Assembly (NCBI GenBank): GCA_028274465.1
Contig: CM051457.1
Location: forward strand, 56,456,425 to 56,520,424
Source of the DNA: Plantago ovata
Taxonomy: Eukaryota > Streptophyta > Magnoliopsida > Lamiales > Plantaginaceae
Direction of reading: 5' to 3'
Length of the DNA: 64,000 nt
The position numbers were made by a program, and so were the translations under genes. The notes under the pieces were generated by a model that searched no databases, was not told the origin of the DNA, and saw nothing but the letters and a program-made list of their open reading frames with translations. This document shows, in pieces, positions 23,166-35,212 of this stretch (position 1 is the stretch's first letter; every line of letters begins with the position of its first letter).

Positions 23166-25324
23166 TTATTGAGGTAGTTCAATCAATCCAAGGTTATACC
23201 TTAACATTGCGAACCTATTGTCCGGTAGGGGCTTGGTAAAGATGTCAGCAAGCTGATCTTCAGTACCTACTTTCACAACCTCAATATCACCTTTTTCCAC
23301 ATGATCTCTAATGAAATGATGTCTAATATCAATGTGCTTGGTCCTAGAGTGAAACTTAGGATTTTGCGTAATTGCAATAGCACTTGTATTATCACAAAAG
23401 ATTGGTGTTTTCTTTGCAGAAATACCATAATCTCTTAATTGTTGTTGAATCCATAGGATTTGAGCTGTGCAACAACCAGCTGCAATGTATTCAGATTCTG
23501 TAGATGAATTGGCGACACACGTTTGCTTCTTGCTGAACCATGATATTAATCTAGTACCCAAAAACTGACAAGTTCCAGAGGAACTTTTTCTATCAAGAGT
23601 TGATCCACCATGATCAGCATCAGAATAGCCAACAATTCAAGTCCAGAATCTTTTGGATACCATAATCCAACATTGACTGTACCTTTAACATATTTCAGTA
23701 TTTTAATTGCCTTTTTGTAGTGTGATTCTTTTGGATCCGATTGGAATCTTGCACACACACAAACAACATACTGAATGTCAGGTCTACTTGCTGTTAAATA
23801 CAACAAGGAACCAATCAGCTTCCTATACTTGTGTTCTTCAACACTTTTGTCCTCTTTAGTATAGCCCAATTTGGTACCAACACTCATAGGGATCTTTTCA
23901 GGTTTTTCATCCTCTTTGATACTAAACTTTATGAGCATTTCTTTCGCATACTTTGCTTGATTTATGAATATTCCATCTTTGAGTTGTTTGACTTGCAACC
24001 CTAGGAAATAATTCAATTTTCCCATCATACTCATTTCAAACTTATTTGTCATGAGTTTGGCAAAATCCTCACAAACTTGCTTGTCCTTAGATCCAAAAAT
24101 TATGTCATCCACATAAATTTGGACTAAGATTAATTTACCATCATGGTTCATGATAAAAAGAGTTTTTTCAACTTCACCTTTCTTGAAACCATTTTCCAGC
24201 AAGAACTTAGCTAAGGTATCATACCATGCTCTTGGTGCTTGCTTTAGACCATATACAGCTTTCTGAAGCTTATATACCATCTTTGTTTCTGAGGGAAGTT
24301 CAAAGCCGGGGGGTTGTTCTAGGTAGACTTCTTCAGCAAGTTCACCGTTTAAGAATGCACTCTTAACATCCATTTGGTAAACAATGAAGTCATTGTGAGC
24401 AGCAAAGGCCAAGAAAAGCCTAATAGCATCCAATCTTGCAACTGGAGCGTAAGACTCATCATAGTCCAATCCTTCAGTCTGACAGTAACCTTGAGCAACT
24501 AAGCGTGCTTTGTTTCTTGTTACTTCACCAGACTCGCTCAGCTTGTTTCTGAACACCCACTTTGTACGAATAGCTTTCTTATTTTCAGCAAGTGGCACAA
24601 GTTTCCAGATTTTGTTTCTTTCAAATTGATCCAATTCTTCTTGCATTGCCTTTATCCATTCAGAATGCTTCAAAGCTTCTTTTATGGTTTTAGGTTCAAT
24701 TTCTGAAACAAAGCAAGAGAATAAAGATTCTACTTCCACGACAGTCGCTTCTTCAGCAAGTCCTTGAGTAGCTTTGGATCTAGTCACTTGGCGTTTATTA
24801 ATATCGCCAATCATATCCGTAGAGGGATGATCTCTAATCCATTTATTAACAGGTTTCCTGTTTGTTGGATCAGGATATGTTTGCTCATCAGCATGTGACT
24901 CTTCAGTATGTACTTGTTCAGTACTACTGGGAATTTGTGTCTCTGCTGAGATTTGATCGTCAGCAACTGCTTGTTCAGCATTGCTGGGTTGAGATATTTC
25001 ATCAGCAGGCGCTGGAGATTGCGTAATTTCAGCAACTTCCGGAGCAACCGCATCTTTTGCTGGAAATTCCTTGTCGTGAACTATATTCATCTTGTCATGA
25101 CTCGGGGGAGGAGAATCATTGTCAGAATCATCATTTAGTTCAATTGACTTGAATTGCCTAGCATCAGATTCAGTTCTTTGCTCATGTATGATTAGCTTTT
25201 TCATACATTCTGATATTTCTTCTTCAGCAGGCACACCTTGCGTCTTTTCGTAGAATACAACATGCACAGATTCTTCAATCTTTTGTGCCTTTTTGTTGCC
25301 TTTTACTATGCAAAGAGTAGCCAA
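23166..25324 (-). pseudogene. Unit 3 reverse transcriptase / RNase H, frameshifted
   Basis: Frames 23546-25324 (592 residues) and 23166-23561 cover the same RT and RNase H as unit 2. A one-base loss near 23633 shifts the frame inside RNase H just before SDADHGG, destroying the first catalytic Asp region in frame. Catalytic YVDD is intact. Private substitutions include [10 protein letters not shown] and KTLFIMNHD. Confidence 0.85.
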
Positions 25325-26540
25325 GAAATATCGCTTCGTCTGCCTTTGGTTGAAATGTTCTTAGGTGTTCTCTACCATTGTTAAGAACGAAACACTTGCA
25401 ACCAAATACTCTTAGATGAGTGATGTTAGGAGGTCTTCCAACAAACAATTCATAAGGAGTTTTGTTGTATTCCTTAGTAATCAAACATCTATTCTGAGTA
25501 TAGCAGGCGGTATTAATCGCTTCTACCCAGTAAGCCTCACTTATCTCAGTGTCAGCAAGCATTGTTCTTGCGGATTCCTTCAGGGTACGATTCTTCCGTT
25601 CAGCAACACCATTTTGCTGTGGTGTCCTTACTGAGGATAACTGATGTTGAATACCTTTGGAGGTACAATATTCAGTTATGTACTGGTTTACAAACTCAGT
25701 ACCATGGTCTGTCCTTATGACTCTTACCTTGTCATTTTTCATGACTTCAAGCTTATTCAGCAAGTTAGGTATTTCAGTCTTGGTTTCAGATTTGTGCTTG
25801 ATGAATACTACCCAAGTGAATCTTGAATAGTCATCTACCACGACTAGACCATACTTCTTACCAGCATAGCTTGTTGAAGAAGATTCAAACAAGTCCATGT
25901 GCAAGAGTTGTAAAGGTTTTGTAGTTGACGGTACTGCCTTGTTCTTGAAAGAAGATTTGGTTTGCTTTCCTTGCTGACATGCATTGCAAACACCATCCTT
26001 CTTAAAAGTAACCCTAGGTAATCCAACTACAAGTGCCTTTTTAGACAGCTTATTCAGCGTCTTGAAGTTTAGATGACTTGTTCGTTTATGCCATAACCAT
26101 GCTTTTTCAGCAAGGCAATCATGATCTGAGACCAGGCATTTTTCAATGTTTGCTGAAGACCAATCAACGGTGTACAATCCTCCTGATCTTCTTGCAATCA
26201 TTATAACCTTTTTAGTCTCAAAATCTACAAGTTTACATTCATCACTTTTAATTTCGATGAAGTATCCTTTGTCAGCAAATTGACTCATGCTGAAAAGGTT
26301 AAACTTAAGATTTTTGACATAAAGAACTCCAGAAATGGTTATACATCCCAACTTCACATCACCATAGCCTTTTGTAGATCCGGAGCCTCCACCAGCAAAC
26401 CTTATTGTTGGACCTTTAGACCACCGTCTATAGTTTATAAGGTTATTCTTGTTGCCCGTCATGTGCTTTCCACAACCACTATCAAAGTGCCAGATTGCAT
26501 CGTTTGTCTCCGTGGATGCAGTCTGCACAATCAAGAGCAA
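25275..26540 (-). CDS. Unit 3 protease / integrase frame
   Basis: Same 421-residue frame as in units 1 and 2 with protease DSG, the zinc-binding region and the integrase triad all present. One change is S for A in LKESARTML. The downstream frame change is shared. Confidence 0.85.
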   Translation of the reverse strand: MLLIVQTASTETNDAIWHFDSGCGKHMTGNKNNLINYRRWSKGPTIRFAGGGSGSTKGYGDVKLGCITISGVLYVKNLKFNLFSMSQFADKGYFIEIKSDECKLVDFETKKVIMIARRSGGLYTVDWSSANIEKCLVSDHDCLAEKAWLWHKRTSHLNFKTLNKLSKKALVVGLPRVTFKKDGVCNACQQGKQTKSSFKNKAVPSTTKPLQLLHMDLFESSSTSYAGKKYGLVVVDDYSRFTWVVFIKHKSETKTEIPNLLNKLEVMKNDKVRVIRTDHGTEFVNQYITEYCTSKGIQHQLSSVRTPQQNGVAERKNRTLKESARTMLADTEISEAYWVEAINTACYTQNRCLITKEYNKTPYELFVGRPPNITHLRVFGCKCFVLNNGREHLRTFQPKADEAIFLGYSLHSKRQQKGTKD

Positions 26541-26868
26541 ACAAGTTAATTATCCATTGATGGATGTCCATTAACATGTTCAAGAATGCGTCCAGTGGAA
26601 ACCCAAGTCTGAAGTTTTTCAACTTTGACTTGTTTTCTACTTGCTGAGGAACTAGGAGGTTTTGAGCTAAAAGACTTTTGACTCGTGCTGGTCAAATCCA
26701 CTTTCTGATGTGGTGTCTTGCTCTGTTGACCTTTTTGCTGAACATACTTTTCAGTAAGTTCTTTTCTAGCAAGGTTCCTTCTAGTCCTAGCATTGGGAGT
26801 CTTTTCAGAACTCTTAGGCTTGGTTTTTCTTCATCTCTTTGAAGTATCTTTGCTGACTTTGCTTATAC

Positions 26869-27912
26869 TCATGAAAGAGTTGACTTTGCTTGCTGGCTTG
26901 TGCTGACAACATTTGCAGTTGTTGTCTTCTTGGTTTTCTTACCAGCAATCTTAGGTACATTCTGCTTGTAGAAAGACCTTCCCACATTGCACACAGATTT
27001 CTTGATTGGCAATGGGTTTCTTAGCTGAATCCTGAAGTGTTCAAGGATATAGCATATCTTGATTCCATACATAACTAGAAAGGAAGGTGAGACCTTGTTG
27101 TCTTCTACCTTTACCTTAAACTTAGTAACACAATCAACAAGCCTGTTGAAAATGTACTTAGCCCAGTTAAGTTCCGATTTATTCTCATGGATATGCATCA
27201 GCAATGGCCATCTTCTCAGGCCTACTTGGTCAATTCCTCCGACTTGGGAGTCAAGAACTTTAATCAGTAGCAGCGCTACTAGACCAAGTGAAGGACAGAG
27301 ATGCTTTCTCTTAACGTGCTTTGTCCAAGTCACGGGAGCTATCTCGCCTTTCTTCATTTTTGCATTTCTGACGTCACTGTAGAAAGCTTCAATTTCTTCG
27401 TCAGTGGCAGTGACGTCGTCTTCAGTTCCATTGGTTGGAATCTGAAAAATCTCCGCTAAATCAGTCCATTTCATGACGATTTGCGTGTTCTGAACATAAG
27501 TAAGGATCACTTTTTCAGTGACTCCATTACTGTCTGTAAGGGACTGGATTTCTGCATTATTGTAGAACTCCATAGTATCAATCATGCTCACTTGCTTAGT
27601 GCGAGCAGAGATAAAGTTCATGAGGCCTTGCTGCTTGATGAACTCAAGCGCCTCTTCATTCTGGTCATCAAGTTCTTGTTCATAAAAGTACCGAATGTAC
27701 TTTTCTTTTGCAAATCCTCCCCATTGCATCAACATCTCACACTTTGCAGTGTCAAGATATGACGGAGGCATAGGTTTTTCAGTGATTCGGTCGTTTTTCA
27801 ACACAACTTTCGCTGTGTTTTGGGTCAGAGAAGTCACCGGAGCAATGCCTGTTTCAGCACTGTCAACTTTTGACGATTTTGAGGACTTAGATGACTGTCT
27901 CTTGGGAGCCAT
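26869..27912 (-). CDS. Unit 4 truncated env-like ORF
   Basis: 347 residues, intact, with the same start context and the same truncated end as units 2 and 3. Private changes include M for L in TQIVMKWTD and L for P in VSPSFLVMYG. Confidence 0.7.
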   Translation of the reverse strand: MAPKRQSSKSSKSSKVDSAETGIAPVTSLTQNTAKVVLKNDRITEKPMPPSYLDTAKCEMLMQWGGFAKEKYIRYFYEQELDDQNEEALEFIKQQGLMNFISARTKQVSMIDTMEFYNNAEIQSLTDSNGVTEKVILTYVQNTQIVMKWTDLAEIFQIPTNGTEDDVTATDEEIEAFYSDVRNAKMKKGEIAPVTWTKHVKRKHLCPSLGLVALLLIKVLDSQVGGIDQVGLRRWPLLMHIHENKSELNWAKYIFNRLVDCVTKFKVKVEDNKVSPSFLVMYGIKICYILEHFRIQLRNPLPIKKSVCNVGRSFYKQNVPKIAGKKTKKTTTANVVSTSQQAKSTLS

Positions 27913-28821
27913 TTCTTTATATAGAGCAAGAAATTGTACGAAAAAGATAGTTTGCTTTTTGATCGGAGGTACAGTAGTTTCAGGCTAGAAATTGCAGAGA
28001 AAGGAAATGTGAGTTAAAGAATTTTGTCATTTCTCTAACTCCTTCTTTATATAGTGTCTCTGGTGTGTGAGAAACTCAATCGATTTGAGTTCTCAGCAAG
28101 GGTAAAACAGAGAAACACTGGAGATAGTGGAGCCTTTGCATTGAATGCGTAGTGGCCCACTAACTAAAACCGTCAGAGCACTCTCTCTCTTTGTTTTGTC
28201 AGCCGTTAGATTAGTAACTCCTTTTAATCAATGGCCACGATTGAATTTCATGTCATGATTTATTGCGAGTTTATCTGTGCCAACTTAACGTCACAAATTG
28301 ATTTTACCGAGTAATAAGGGATAGATTGCTTGCTGAAATAGACAAGAATCTTTTCAGCGAGATTGAATTAACAATCTAGCTTCTTGCTGAGAGTTCCCCC
28401 TTACTTTGATATCTCGTAATTCCTAAGTTTAAAAGATATTTTTGATTTCCCGTATCAGTAAATTCTTTTTGCAATTTGAGACATCCTTTGGTAAAATCTG
28501 AGAGATGAGATTTTGCTCTTTCTCTGAATTCCTGTTTCAGAAAATTCCTTTGATACTTGAATACCTGTTTCAGTATCTTTTTGATTGTCTAAGTACCCGT
28601 CTCAGCAATCCTTAGATTCTTTCACTTACTGAGTTCCTGTCTCAGCAAGTGATCAAGTTTCCTAACAAATACCTGTTTTGAAGGAATTACTTGTTGAATG
28701 CCTGTTTCAGCAATCATGTTGTGACTTATCATTTCTTAGAAGAAATCAGTGACTTGGTCTTTTGGACATGAATACTTTGGCTTGCTGAATACCTGTTTCA
28801 GCATTCTGCCAAGTGTATTAT

Positions 28822-30530
28822 TTATTGAGGTAGTTCAATCAATCCAAGGTTATACCTTAACATTGCGAACCTATTGTCCGGTAGGGGCTTGGTAAAGATG
28901 TCAGCAAGCTGATCTTCAGTACCTACTTTCACAACCTCAATATCACCTTTTTCCACATGATCTCTAATGAAATGATGTCTAATATCAATGTGCTTGGTCC
29001 TAGAGTGAAACTTAGGATTTTGCGTAATTGCAATAGCACTTGTATTATCACAAAAGATTGGTGTTTTCTTTGCAGAAATACCATAATCTCTTAATTGTTG
29101 CTGAATCCATAGGATTTGAGCTGTGCAACAACCAGCTGCAATGTATTCAGATTCTGTAGATGAATTGGCGACACACGTTTGCTTCTTGCTGAACCATGAT
29201 ATTAATCTAGTACCCAAAAACTGACAAGTTCCAGAGGAACTTTTCTATCAAGAGTTGATCCACCATGATCAGCATCAGAATAGCCAACAATTCAAGTCCA
29301 GAATCTTTTGGATACCATAATCCAACATTGACTGTACCTTTAACATATTTCAGTATTTTAATTGCCTTTTTGTAGTGTGATTCTTTTGGATCCGATTGGA
29401 ATCTTGCACACACACAAACAACATACTGAATGTCAGGTCTACTTGCTGTTAAATACAACAAGGAACCAATGAGCTTCCTATACTTGTGTTCTTCAACACT
29501 TTTGTCCTCTTTAGTATAGCCCAATTTGGTACCAACACTCATAGGGATCTTTTCAGGTTTTTCATCCTCTTTGATCCTAAACTTTATGAGCATTTCTTTC
29601 GCATACTTTGCTTGATTTATGAATATTCCATCTTTGAGTTGCTTGACTTGCAACCCTAGGAAATAATTCAATTTTCCCATCATACTCATTTCAAACTTAT
29701 TTGTCATGAGTTTGGCAAAATCCTCACAAAGTTGCTTGTCCTTAGATCCAAAAATTATGTCATCCACATAAATTTGGACTAAGATTAATTTACCATCATG
29801 GTTCATGGTAAAAAGAGTTTTTTCAACTTCACCTTTCTTGAAACCATTTTCCAGCAAGAACTTAGCTAAGGTATCATACCATGCTCTTGGTGCTTGCTTT
29901 AGACCATATACAGCTTTCTGAAGCTTATATACCATCTTTGTTTCTGAGGGAAGTTCAAAGCCGGGGGGTTGTTCTAGGTAGACTTCTTCAGCAAGTTCAC
30001 CAGTTTAAGAATGCACTCTTAACATCCATTTGGTAAACAATGAAGTCATTGTGAGCAGCAAAGGCCAAGAAAAGCCTAATAGCATCCAATCTTGCAACTG
30101 GAGCGTAAGACTCATCATAGTCCAATCCTTCAGTCTGACAGTAACCTTGAGCAACTAAGCGTGCTTTGTTTCTTGTTACTTCACCAGACTCGCTCAGCTT
30201 GTTTCTGAACACCCACTTTGTACCAATAGCTTTCTTATTTTCAGCAAGTGGCACAAGTTTCCAGACTTTGTTTCTTTCAAATTGATCCAATTCTTCTTGC
30301 ATTGCCTTTATCCATTCAGAATGCTTCAAAGCTTCTTCTATGGTTTTAGGTTCAATTTCTGAAACAAAGCAAGAGAATAAAGATTCTACTTCCACGACAG
30401 TTGCTTCTTCAGCAAGTCCTTGAGTAGCTTTGGATCTAGTCACTTGGCGTTTATTAATATCGCCAATCATATCCGTAGAGGGATGATCTCTAATCCATTT
30501 ATTAACAGGTTTCCTGTTTGTTGGATCAGG
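28822..30530 (-). pseudogene. Unit 4 reverse transcriptase / RNase H, several frameshifts
   Basis: Fragments 28822-29217, 29207-29935 and 29997-30470 correspond to RNase H, RT C-terminal and RT N-terminal parts. Breaks are the one-base loss near 29288 shared with unit 3, a further loss in the T run near 29242, and an extra base near 30002 just after [18 protein letters not shown] is still present. Upstream of 30530 the acidic linker is present but out of frame. Confidence 0.8.
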
Positions 30531-31430
30531 ATATGTTGCTCATCAGCATGTGACTCTTCAGTATGTACTTGTTCAGTACTACTGGGAATTTGTGTCTCTG
30601 CTGAGATTTGATCGTCAGCAACTGCTTGTTCAGCATTGCTGGGTTGAGATATTTCATCAGCAGGCGCTGGAGATGCGTAATTTCAGCAACTTCCGGCAAC
30701 CGCATCTTTGCTGGAAATTCCTTGTCGTGAACTATATCATCTTGTCATGACTCGGGGGAGGAGAATCATTGTCAGAATCATCATTTAGTTCAATGACTTG
30801 AATTGCCTAGCATCAGATTCAGTTCTTTGCTCATGTATGATTACTTTTTCATACATTCTGATATTTCTTCTTCAGCAGGCACACCTTGCGTCTTTCGTAA
30901 ATCAACATGCACAGATTCTTCAAATTCTTTTGTGCCTTTTGTTGCCTTTTACTATGCAACGAGTAGCCAAGGAAATAGCGCTTCTCTGCCTTTTGGTTGA
31001 ATTTTCGTAGGTGTTCTCTAACATTGTTTAAGAACGAAACATTGCAACCAATACGCTTAGATGAGTGATGTTTATGGAGTCTTCAACAAACAATTCAGAG
31101 GATTTGGTGTATTCCTTATATAAAACATCTATTCTGAGTAATAGCAGGCCGGTATTAATCGCTTCTACCCAGTAAGCTCACTTATCTCAGTGTCAGGCAA
31201 GCATTGTTTTTGCGGCTTCCGTCAGGTAAGATTCTTCCGTTCACAACACCATTTGCTGTGTGTCCTTTACTGAGGATAACTGATGTTGAATACCTTTTGG
31301 AGGTACATATTCGTTATGTTACTGGGTTTACAAACTAAGTACCATGGTCTGTCCTTAGTGACTCTACCTTCATTTTCCATGACTTCCAAGCTATTCAGCA
31401 GTTAGGTATTTCAGTCTTGGTTTAAGATTG
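30531..31430 (-). other. Error-rich copy of unit 4 (linker and integrase)
   Basis: Aligned by eye to 24900-25800, this stretch has frequent one- and two-base gaps and insertions (for example GGATATGTTGCTC for GGATATGTTTGCTC near 30535, and CCGGCAACC for CCGGAGCAACC near 30694), many of them in or next to short homopolymers, while substitutions are few at first. Decay would not be expected to start so abruptly inside a 99% identical array. It looks like unpolished long-read sequence. Confidence 0.65.
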
Positions 31431-32040
31431 CACTTGAACGAAGATACTACGCCATTTCGGTTCTGAATAGTAATATAGAACGAAAATAATAAATCTTAAT
31501 AGAAAACTATTTTGAAACACATTCAACAAAAGTAAACAACAAGGTCCTTTAGCAGCTTTTTTAGCTTCCACTATTTTCACACATTGTTGCCCGCAAAACA
31601 AACATACGGTAATGTCCAACCAGGTTACCGTAGTGGCCAAGATCCCCCATCCTTCTATGTAACCCTAGGTAAATCCAAATAACGTGCCTTTTTAGATTTG
31701 CGTACGCAACTCTTGGGTGTTAAATTAACTTGTTCGCTTATACATAACCTATCGAGGTCGCTAGATACAATCATGATCTGATACCATAGGCTTACTCTAT
31801 CACGATCACTGCGAGTCCAAGACGAGGTCGCCAATACAGGAAACGCAATGAAAGTTCAGAATTAAAGCACCCCATAAACTCAAATCTACAGTTTACATCA
31901 TCAGTTCTTTTATTTCAGGGGTTAGTAGCCTTTGGCAGCAAATTGACTCATCTACAAACAAATAGGGGCGCCGCCTACCCATCATGCATGAAGAATCCAG
32001 TAATGGATGCCGCCTACCCATTCACATAACCGCGGTCAAG
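31431..32040. other. Interleaved mosaic of Sirevirus unit and Copia-A leader
   Basis: Short blocks of 10-60 bases alternate between the Sirevirus integrase/protease region (as at 25790-26400) and the Copia gag start and leader (as at 48030-48720), each in colinear order. Examples: GTAACCCTAGGTAAATCC near 31662 is Sirevirus, CAACTCTTGGGTGTTAAAT near 31708 is Copia, ACTTGTTCG near 31729 is Sirevirus, CCTATCGAGGTCGCTAGATA near 31747 is Copia, and CAGCAAATTGACTCAT near 31936 is Sirevirus again. I read it as a consensus of two unrelated sequences forced together, marking a missing piece of genome. Confidence 0.7.
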
Positions 32041-32785
32041 CACATAATAGGCGCCGCCTACCCAAATAAGTGGGACAAATAAGAGGGCACCGCCTATAGC
32101 ATGCATAGCGATCAAACGAAAGTAAAATACGTGGTATTTAAACATGCATTGCCAAACAATAGCATATCGAGCAAACAATCAAGTAGTAGCCTATGTGGAT
32201 GCCAAATGACTTCATAATTTCATTATGAAAATTATAATCCCATACTTATAATCTCTATGAAAAATTGAAAATTTGGACTAGATTGAAAAATCGAAAATTG
32301 ACCAGGTTTTCGTAAACTTGAAGGACTGAATTGTAATTTTCCAAACCTTGGAGGTGTTAATTCAAAATTCAAAGTAGAAAGACTTATTTGTAATAAACAA
32401 TAAATTGATAATCACAAATCCCCTCTTTAATACTAATTAAATTTAACCCCTCTAGTTAATAATAATTACAATTAAATCATATTTATATTCCAAATATAAA
32501 ATTCAATCCTCAAAATTTCCTAAAATTCGATTTTGGGTCCAACCCGAAAAATTAAATAAATATATATAATAATATACGGGGACGGGATCGAATCCCGTCC
32601 CCTAGGGCGTCTGCGTCCCGCAGGCGCCTGCATCAATTCCTTTTTTTTTTTTTTGAAAAATATAAATTCTAAATTTATATAAAAACAAAACTTTCGAAAA
32701 TCGAATTAATCATAGAATCAATTGCATCCACATAAACTACATAATCACATAACATATATACGTATATACATAATCAATTAACCTC
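32041..32785 (-). other. Copia-A 5' leader (untranslated)
   Basis: No ORF. It lies between gag and the primer site and matches 48700-49320 plus 58890-59040 of Copia-B. With the mosaic just before it, it holds four G(G/C)CGCCGCCTACCC-type repeats (31967, about 32006, about 32051, about 32085), an AT-rich middle, a GC-rich palindromic block (about 32600-32635, GCAGGCGCCTGC) and a T run of about 15. Confidence 0.7.
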
Positions 32786-32797
32786 GCTCCGATACCA
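32786..32797 (-). other. Primer binding site of Copia-A
   Basis: On the minus strand this reads TGGTATCGGAGC, one base different from the initiator-Met tRNA complement TGGTATCAGAGC used by many plant LTR elements, and is placed directly after the LTR end CTTGCA. The Copia-B equivalent is at about 59035-59046. Confidence 0.75.
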
Positions 32798-32798
32798 C

Positions 32799-34132
32799 TG
32801 CAAGAAAATATGGTCAGAGTTGCCCTTAGGGTACGCAACGGAATTTCAAAAATTTTCTTAACATGTAGGTTAATTGATCATGCATATAACGTATATAATA
32901 AACACATTAATCAGAAGACTTACAATACTCCAAAAGCAAGAATAGGTATTGAATCGATATGCCAATCGATGAAGTCTTCGTAATAGTCCGATGAATCTTC
33001 TCCTTCGTCGAAGTCGAAGATATCTGCAATACTTTGATTATCTGCAAGACAATAAAAATTAGTTTCCAGCTCTTTGAACCTCAACCTTGGTATCCACGGA
33101 TGAACAGCTTATCGGAATGAATGCTAGGATATTCTTTATGTGGCCAAGAAGATGGGGCGGCGATTTTTCTCCGGTGGAGAGTGGCGCGCGCGGCTAGGGT
33201 ATAGAGGTACGGGAGAGCTTTTTATTTTCTCTAAGAAAGGTAGAATAATTCTCTAAGAATTCGGCATTGAAAAAGCTCTCTAATGACCTACTTATATAGT
33301 AGTCAATAGAAGCCTAAAGAAGATACTTTTAGACTTCATAAAGAAATAAGAACTCTAATTCTTATTGCACAAGGAAACCAATTTAAGTCTAGATTCATTC
33401 CCAATTAAGTTAGAACTCAATTAGGAAAATCTAATTTAACCTTTGACTTCTAATATGGGAAGGAGTCTAAACTCCCTCCCATACTACTACTACACGCGGC
33501 CCGGCCAAGGGGGGTATGTAGGTCCCAATTTTGGGACCCACTTATGATTTGAAGGCAATTCAAACTCTAATTAGATTTTGCCCATGTGCATATATTAATT
33601 CTAAATTAATATATCCTTTCAAATCAGACCTCTATTATATTTCTAAAATATAATCTTTAATTGTATTTACATAAAATACAATTAATCAATCAATTCAATT
33701 AATAATTCCAAATTATTAATTGAGCCACAAATAATTATAATTAATTCCAAATCAATTATAATTCATCAATCACAATTAATTCTAAATTAATTGCGATTCC
33801 ATCTTCAAGGATATTCGGATAAGCTGAATCACCACATAGTGTGACCCATAGGGCCTCATTGTATTAAGCAAGTGTTACACTAGGCAACATGGAATTCCTA
33901 GACGGTTCCATTTGCAATATTAATACATGAGGACGTTTGAGAGGTTTCTCAAAGCAAACCCTTTCGTTGTGAAGTCTGTTGCGCTCAACGCGGCGATGAT
34001 AACGTCCCTTCATCTGACTGACATGAATGCATCTAGGATCGATGATGTGTCTATCCCAATAATACATCCACGGGCGTCTTCAGTGAGTTGCTTGGTGAAT
34101 CCAATATTTATTATGACTATCATAATAATATT
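32799..34132 (-). repeat. Shared Copia-A/Copia-B LTR, left part
   Basis: Begins TGCAAGAAAA next to the Copia-A primer site, so it is the 5' LTR of Copia-A on the minus strand. It is interrupted at 34132/34133 by the gag-only element and resumes at 41792. Together the two parts give about 2.1 kb, the length of the uninterrupted LTR at 59048-61149. The exon-like acidic segment described in the findings lies near 32920-33050. Confidence 0.85.
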
Positions 34133-35212
34133 TGTAACGGTACCGGTTTTTAAAAACAAACAATTTTCTTGAAAAAGGAAAATCCGAAATAATTTTAAAA
34201 GCAACGGTCGCCAGTAAAGGCCATAATAATATTTGACGCGCACAGCGCTAACAGAATCAAGTAAATATCCAATAATAACTTAGAAATCAAATGAATAACA
34301 ACTATTGAAGAGAGTGAAAAGTTTCATCTTCTTATTTTGAAATAAATTCCCAAAGACACCCCAAACCCTTCTCTCAGTCGTTGGCATCCTACTCGCGTGC
34401 ATCCTCAGTAGTATCTGGAAGGAAGGAATTTTGAAAACAAAGAGAGTGTGAGATAAAGGATCTCAGTGAGGTTCTAAGTTAACAAACAGAATGTAAACAG
34501 TTTTTGAAATCAAAATCCTTTTCAGCAAATAATATAACAAACAGAACAGATGACAGAACATAAATACATAACATATAAGTCGAAGTCCGTTGGTGTATCC
34601 CGCCTTATTCCTCCTACTCCCAATAGCCCTTATAGCTCCCTCCAGAGGGTATACAACTGCGTGTACTTTGGGGAAACAGAACCTACGACCCTAATAGACC
34701 TCAGCGACTTCTGCCTCGCGTCTAAAAGGGATTGGACTAGGCCATAACCAAGCGAACCCGATAGTCCCCTACTACCCAAGTCTACCTAGTTACGACCTAA
34801 TCGACCGTTCATACAGAAACAGACAGAACAGATACAGATCAAACAGATACGAACAATCAAACACCGAGAAGTGTTCCTGCAGAAAGGTTAATCCAGAACA
34901 TAGTAGCAATAAACAAAGAAAGTAAATAGTCATACTTAGGACTTAGTTACTTGTACGCGGTAGCATACGGTAAAACAGTATATATAGTAATAGATACATA
35001 TTGTCACATAGCCTTCCAGTTTTTCGCAAATAGATAGGTTTTGGGGTGAACACTCACCTCAACTTGAAAGCAAAAGTCTTCAACGAGCAGCGAACTTATG
35101 ACCTAACGAACGACGAAGAACCTAAACAGAAAGTATCTAGTTACTAACTAGAAGTTGAACGAAAGCTAAACGAATGAAAATAAAAAGGTCGGTGAAGGAT
35201 TGGCAAAGGAGG

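Larger units (their letters stand above)
21234..26888 (-). repeat. Array unit 3
   Basis: 5655-bp unit. It shares with unit 4, against units 1 and 2, a one-base loss in RNase H (near 23633), GGAACTT for GGTACTT near 23580, and spacer substitutions near 22451, 22627 and 22760. Units 3 and 4 are therefore the more recent duplicates of each other. Confidence 0.85.
9922..31430 (-). repeat. Tandem array of an internal Sirevirus segment, about 3.8 units of 5.66 kb, no LTRs
   Basis: The block from CTTGCTGGCTTG in the env-like ORF through spacer, RT/RNase H, integrase and the end of gag is repeated head to tail. Starts are 9922, 15578, 21234 and 26889, giving periods of 5656, 5656 and 5655. Each joint fuses gag-end sequence directly to the middle of the env-like ORF, so no unit contains an LTR, primer site or most of gag. 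Copies are almost identical, but units 3 and 4 share substitutions not found in 1 and 2. The fourth unit decays into error-rich sequence after about 30530. Confidence 0.85.
26889..31430 (-). repeat. Array unit 4, incomplete and increasingly corrupt
   Basis: It follows units 1-3 closely to about 30530, then shows small indels every 10-30 bases. By about 31430 (inside integrase) the match to the Sirevirus unit becomes interleaved with Copia-A sequence. Protease and gag-end parts appear only as fragments in the mosaic. Confidence 0.75.

Noticed and set aside
31966..32100. CRISPR-like spaced repeats in the Copia leader
   Set aside because: Only four short degenerate repeats with uneven spacing in a plant retrotransposon leader; no cas genes or direct-repeat structure.
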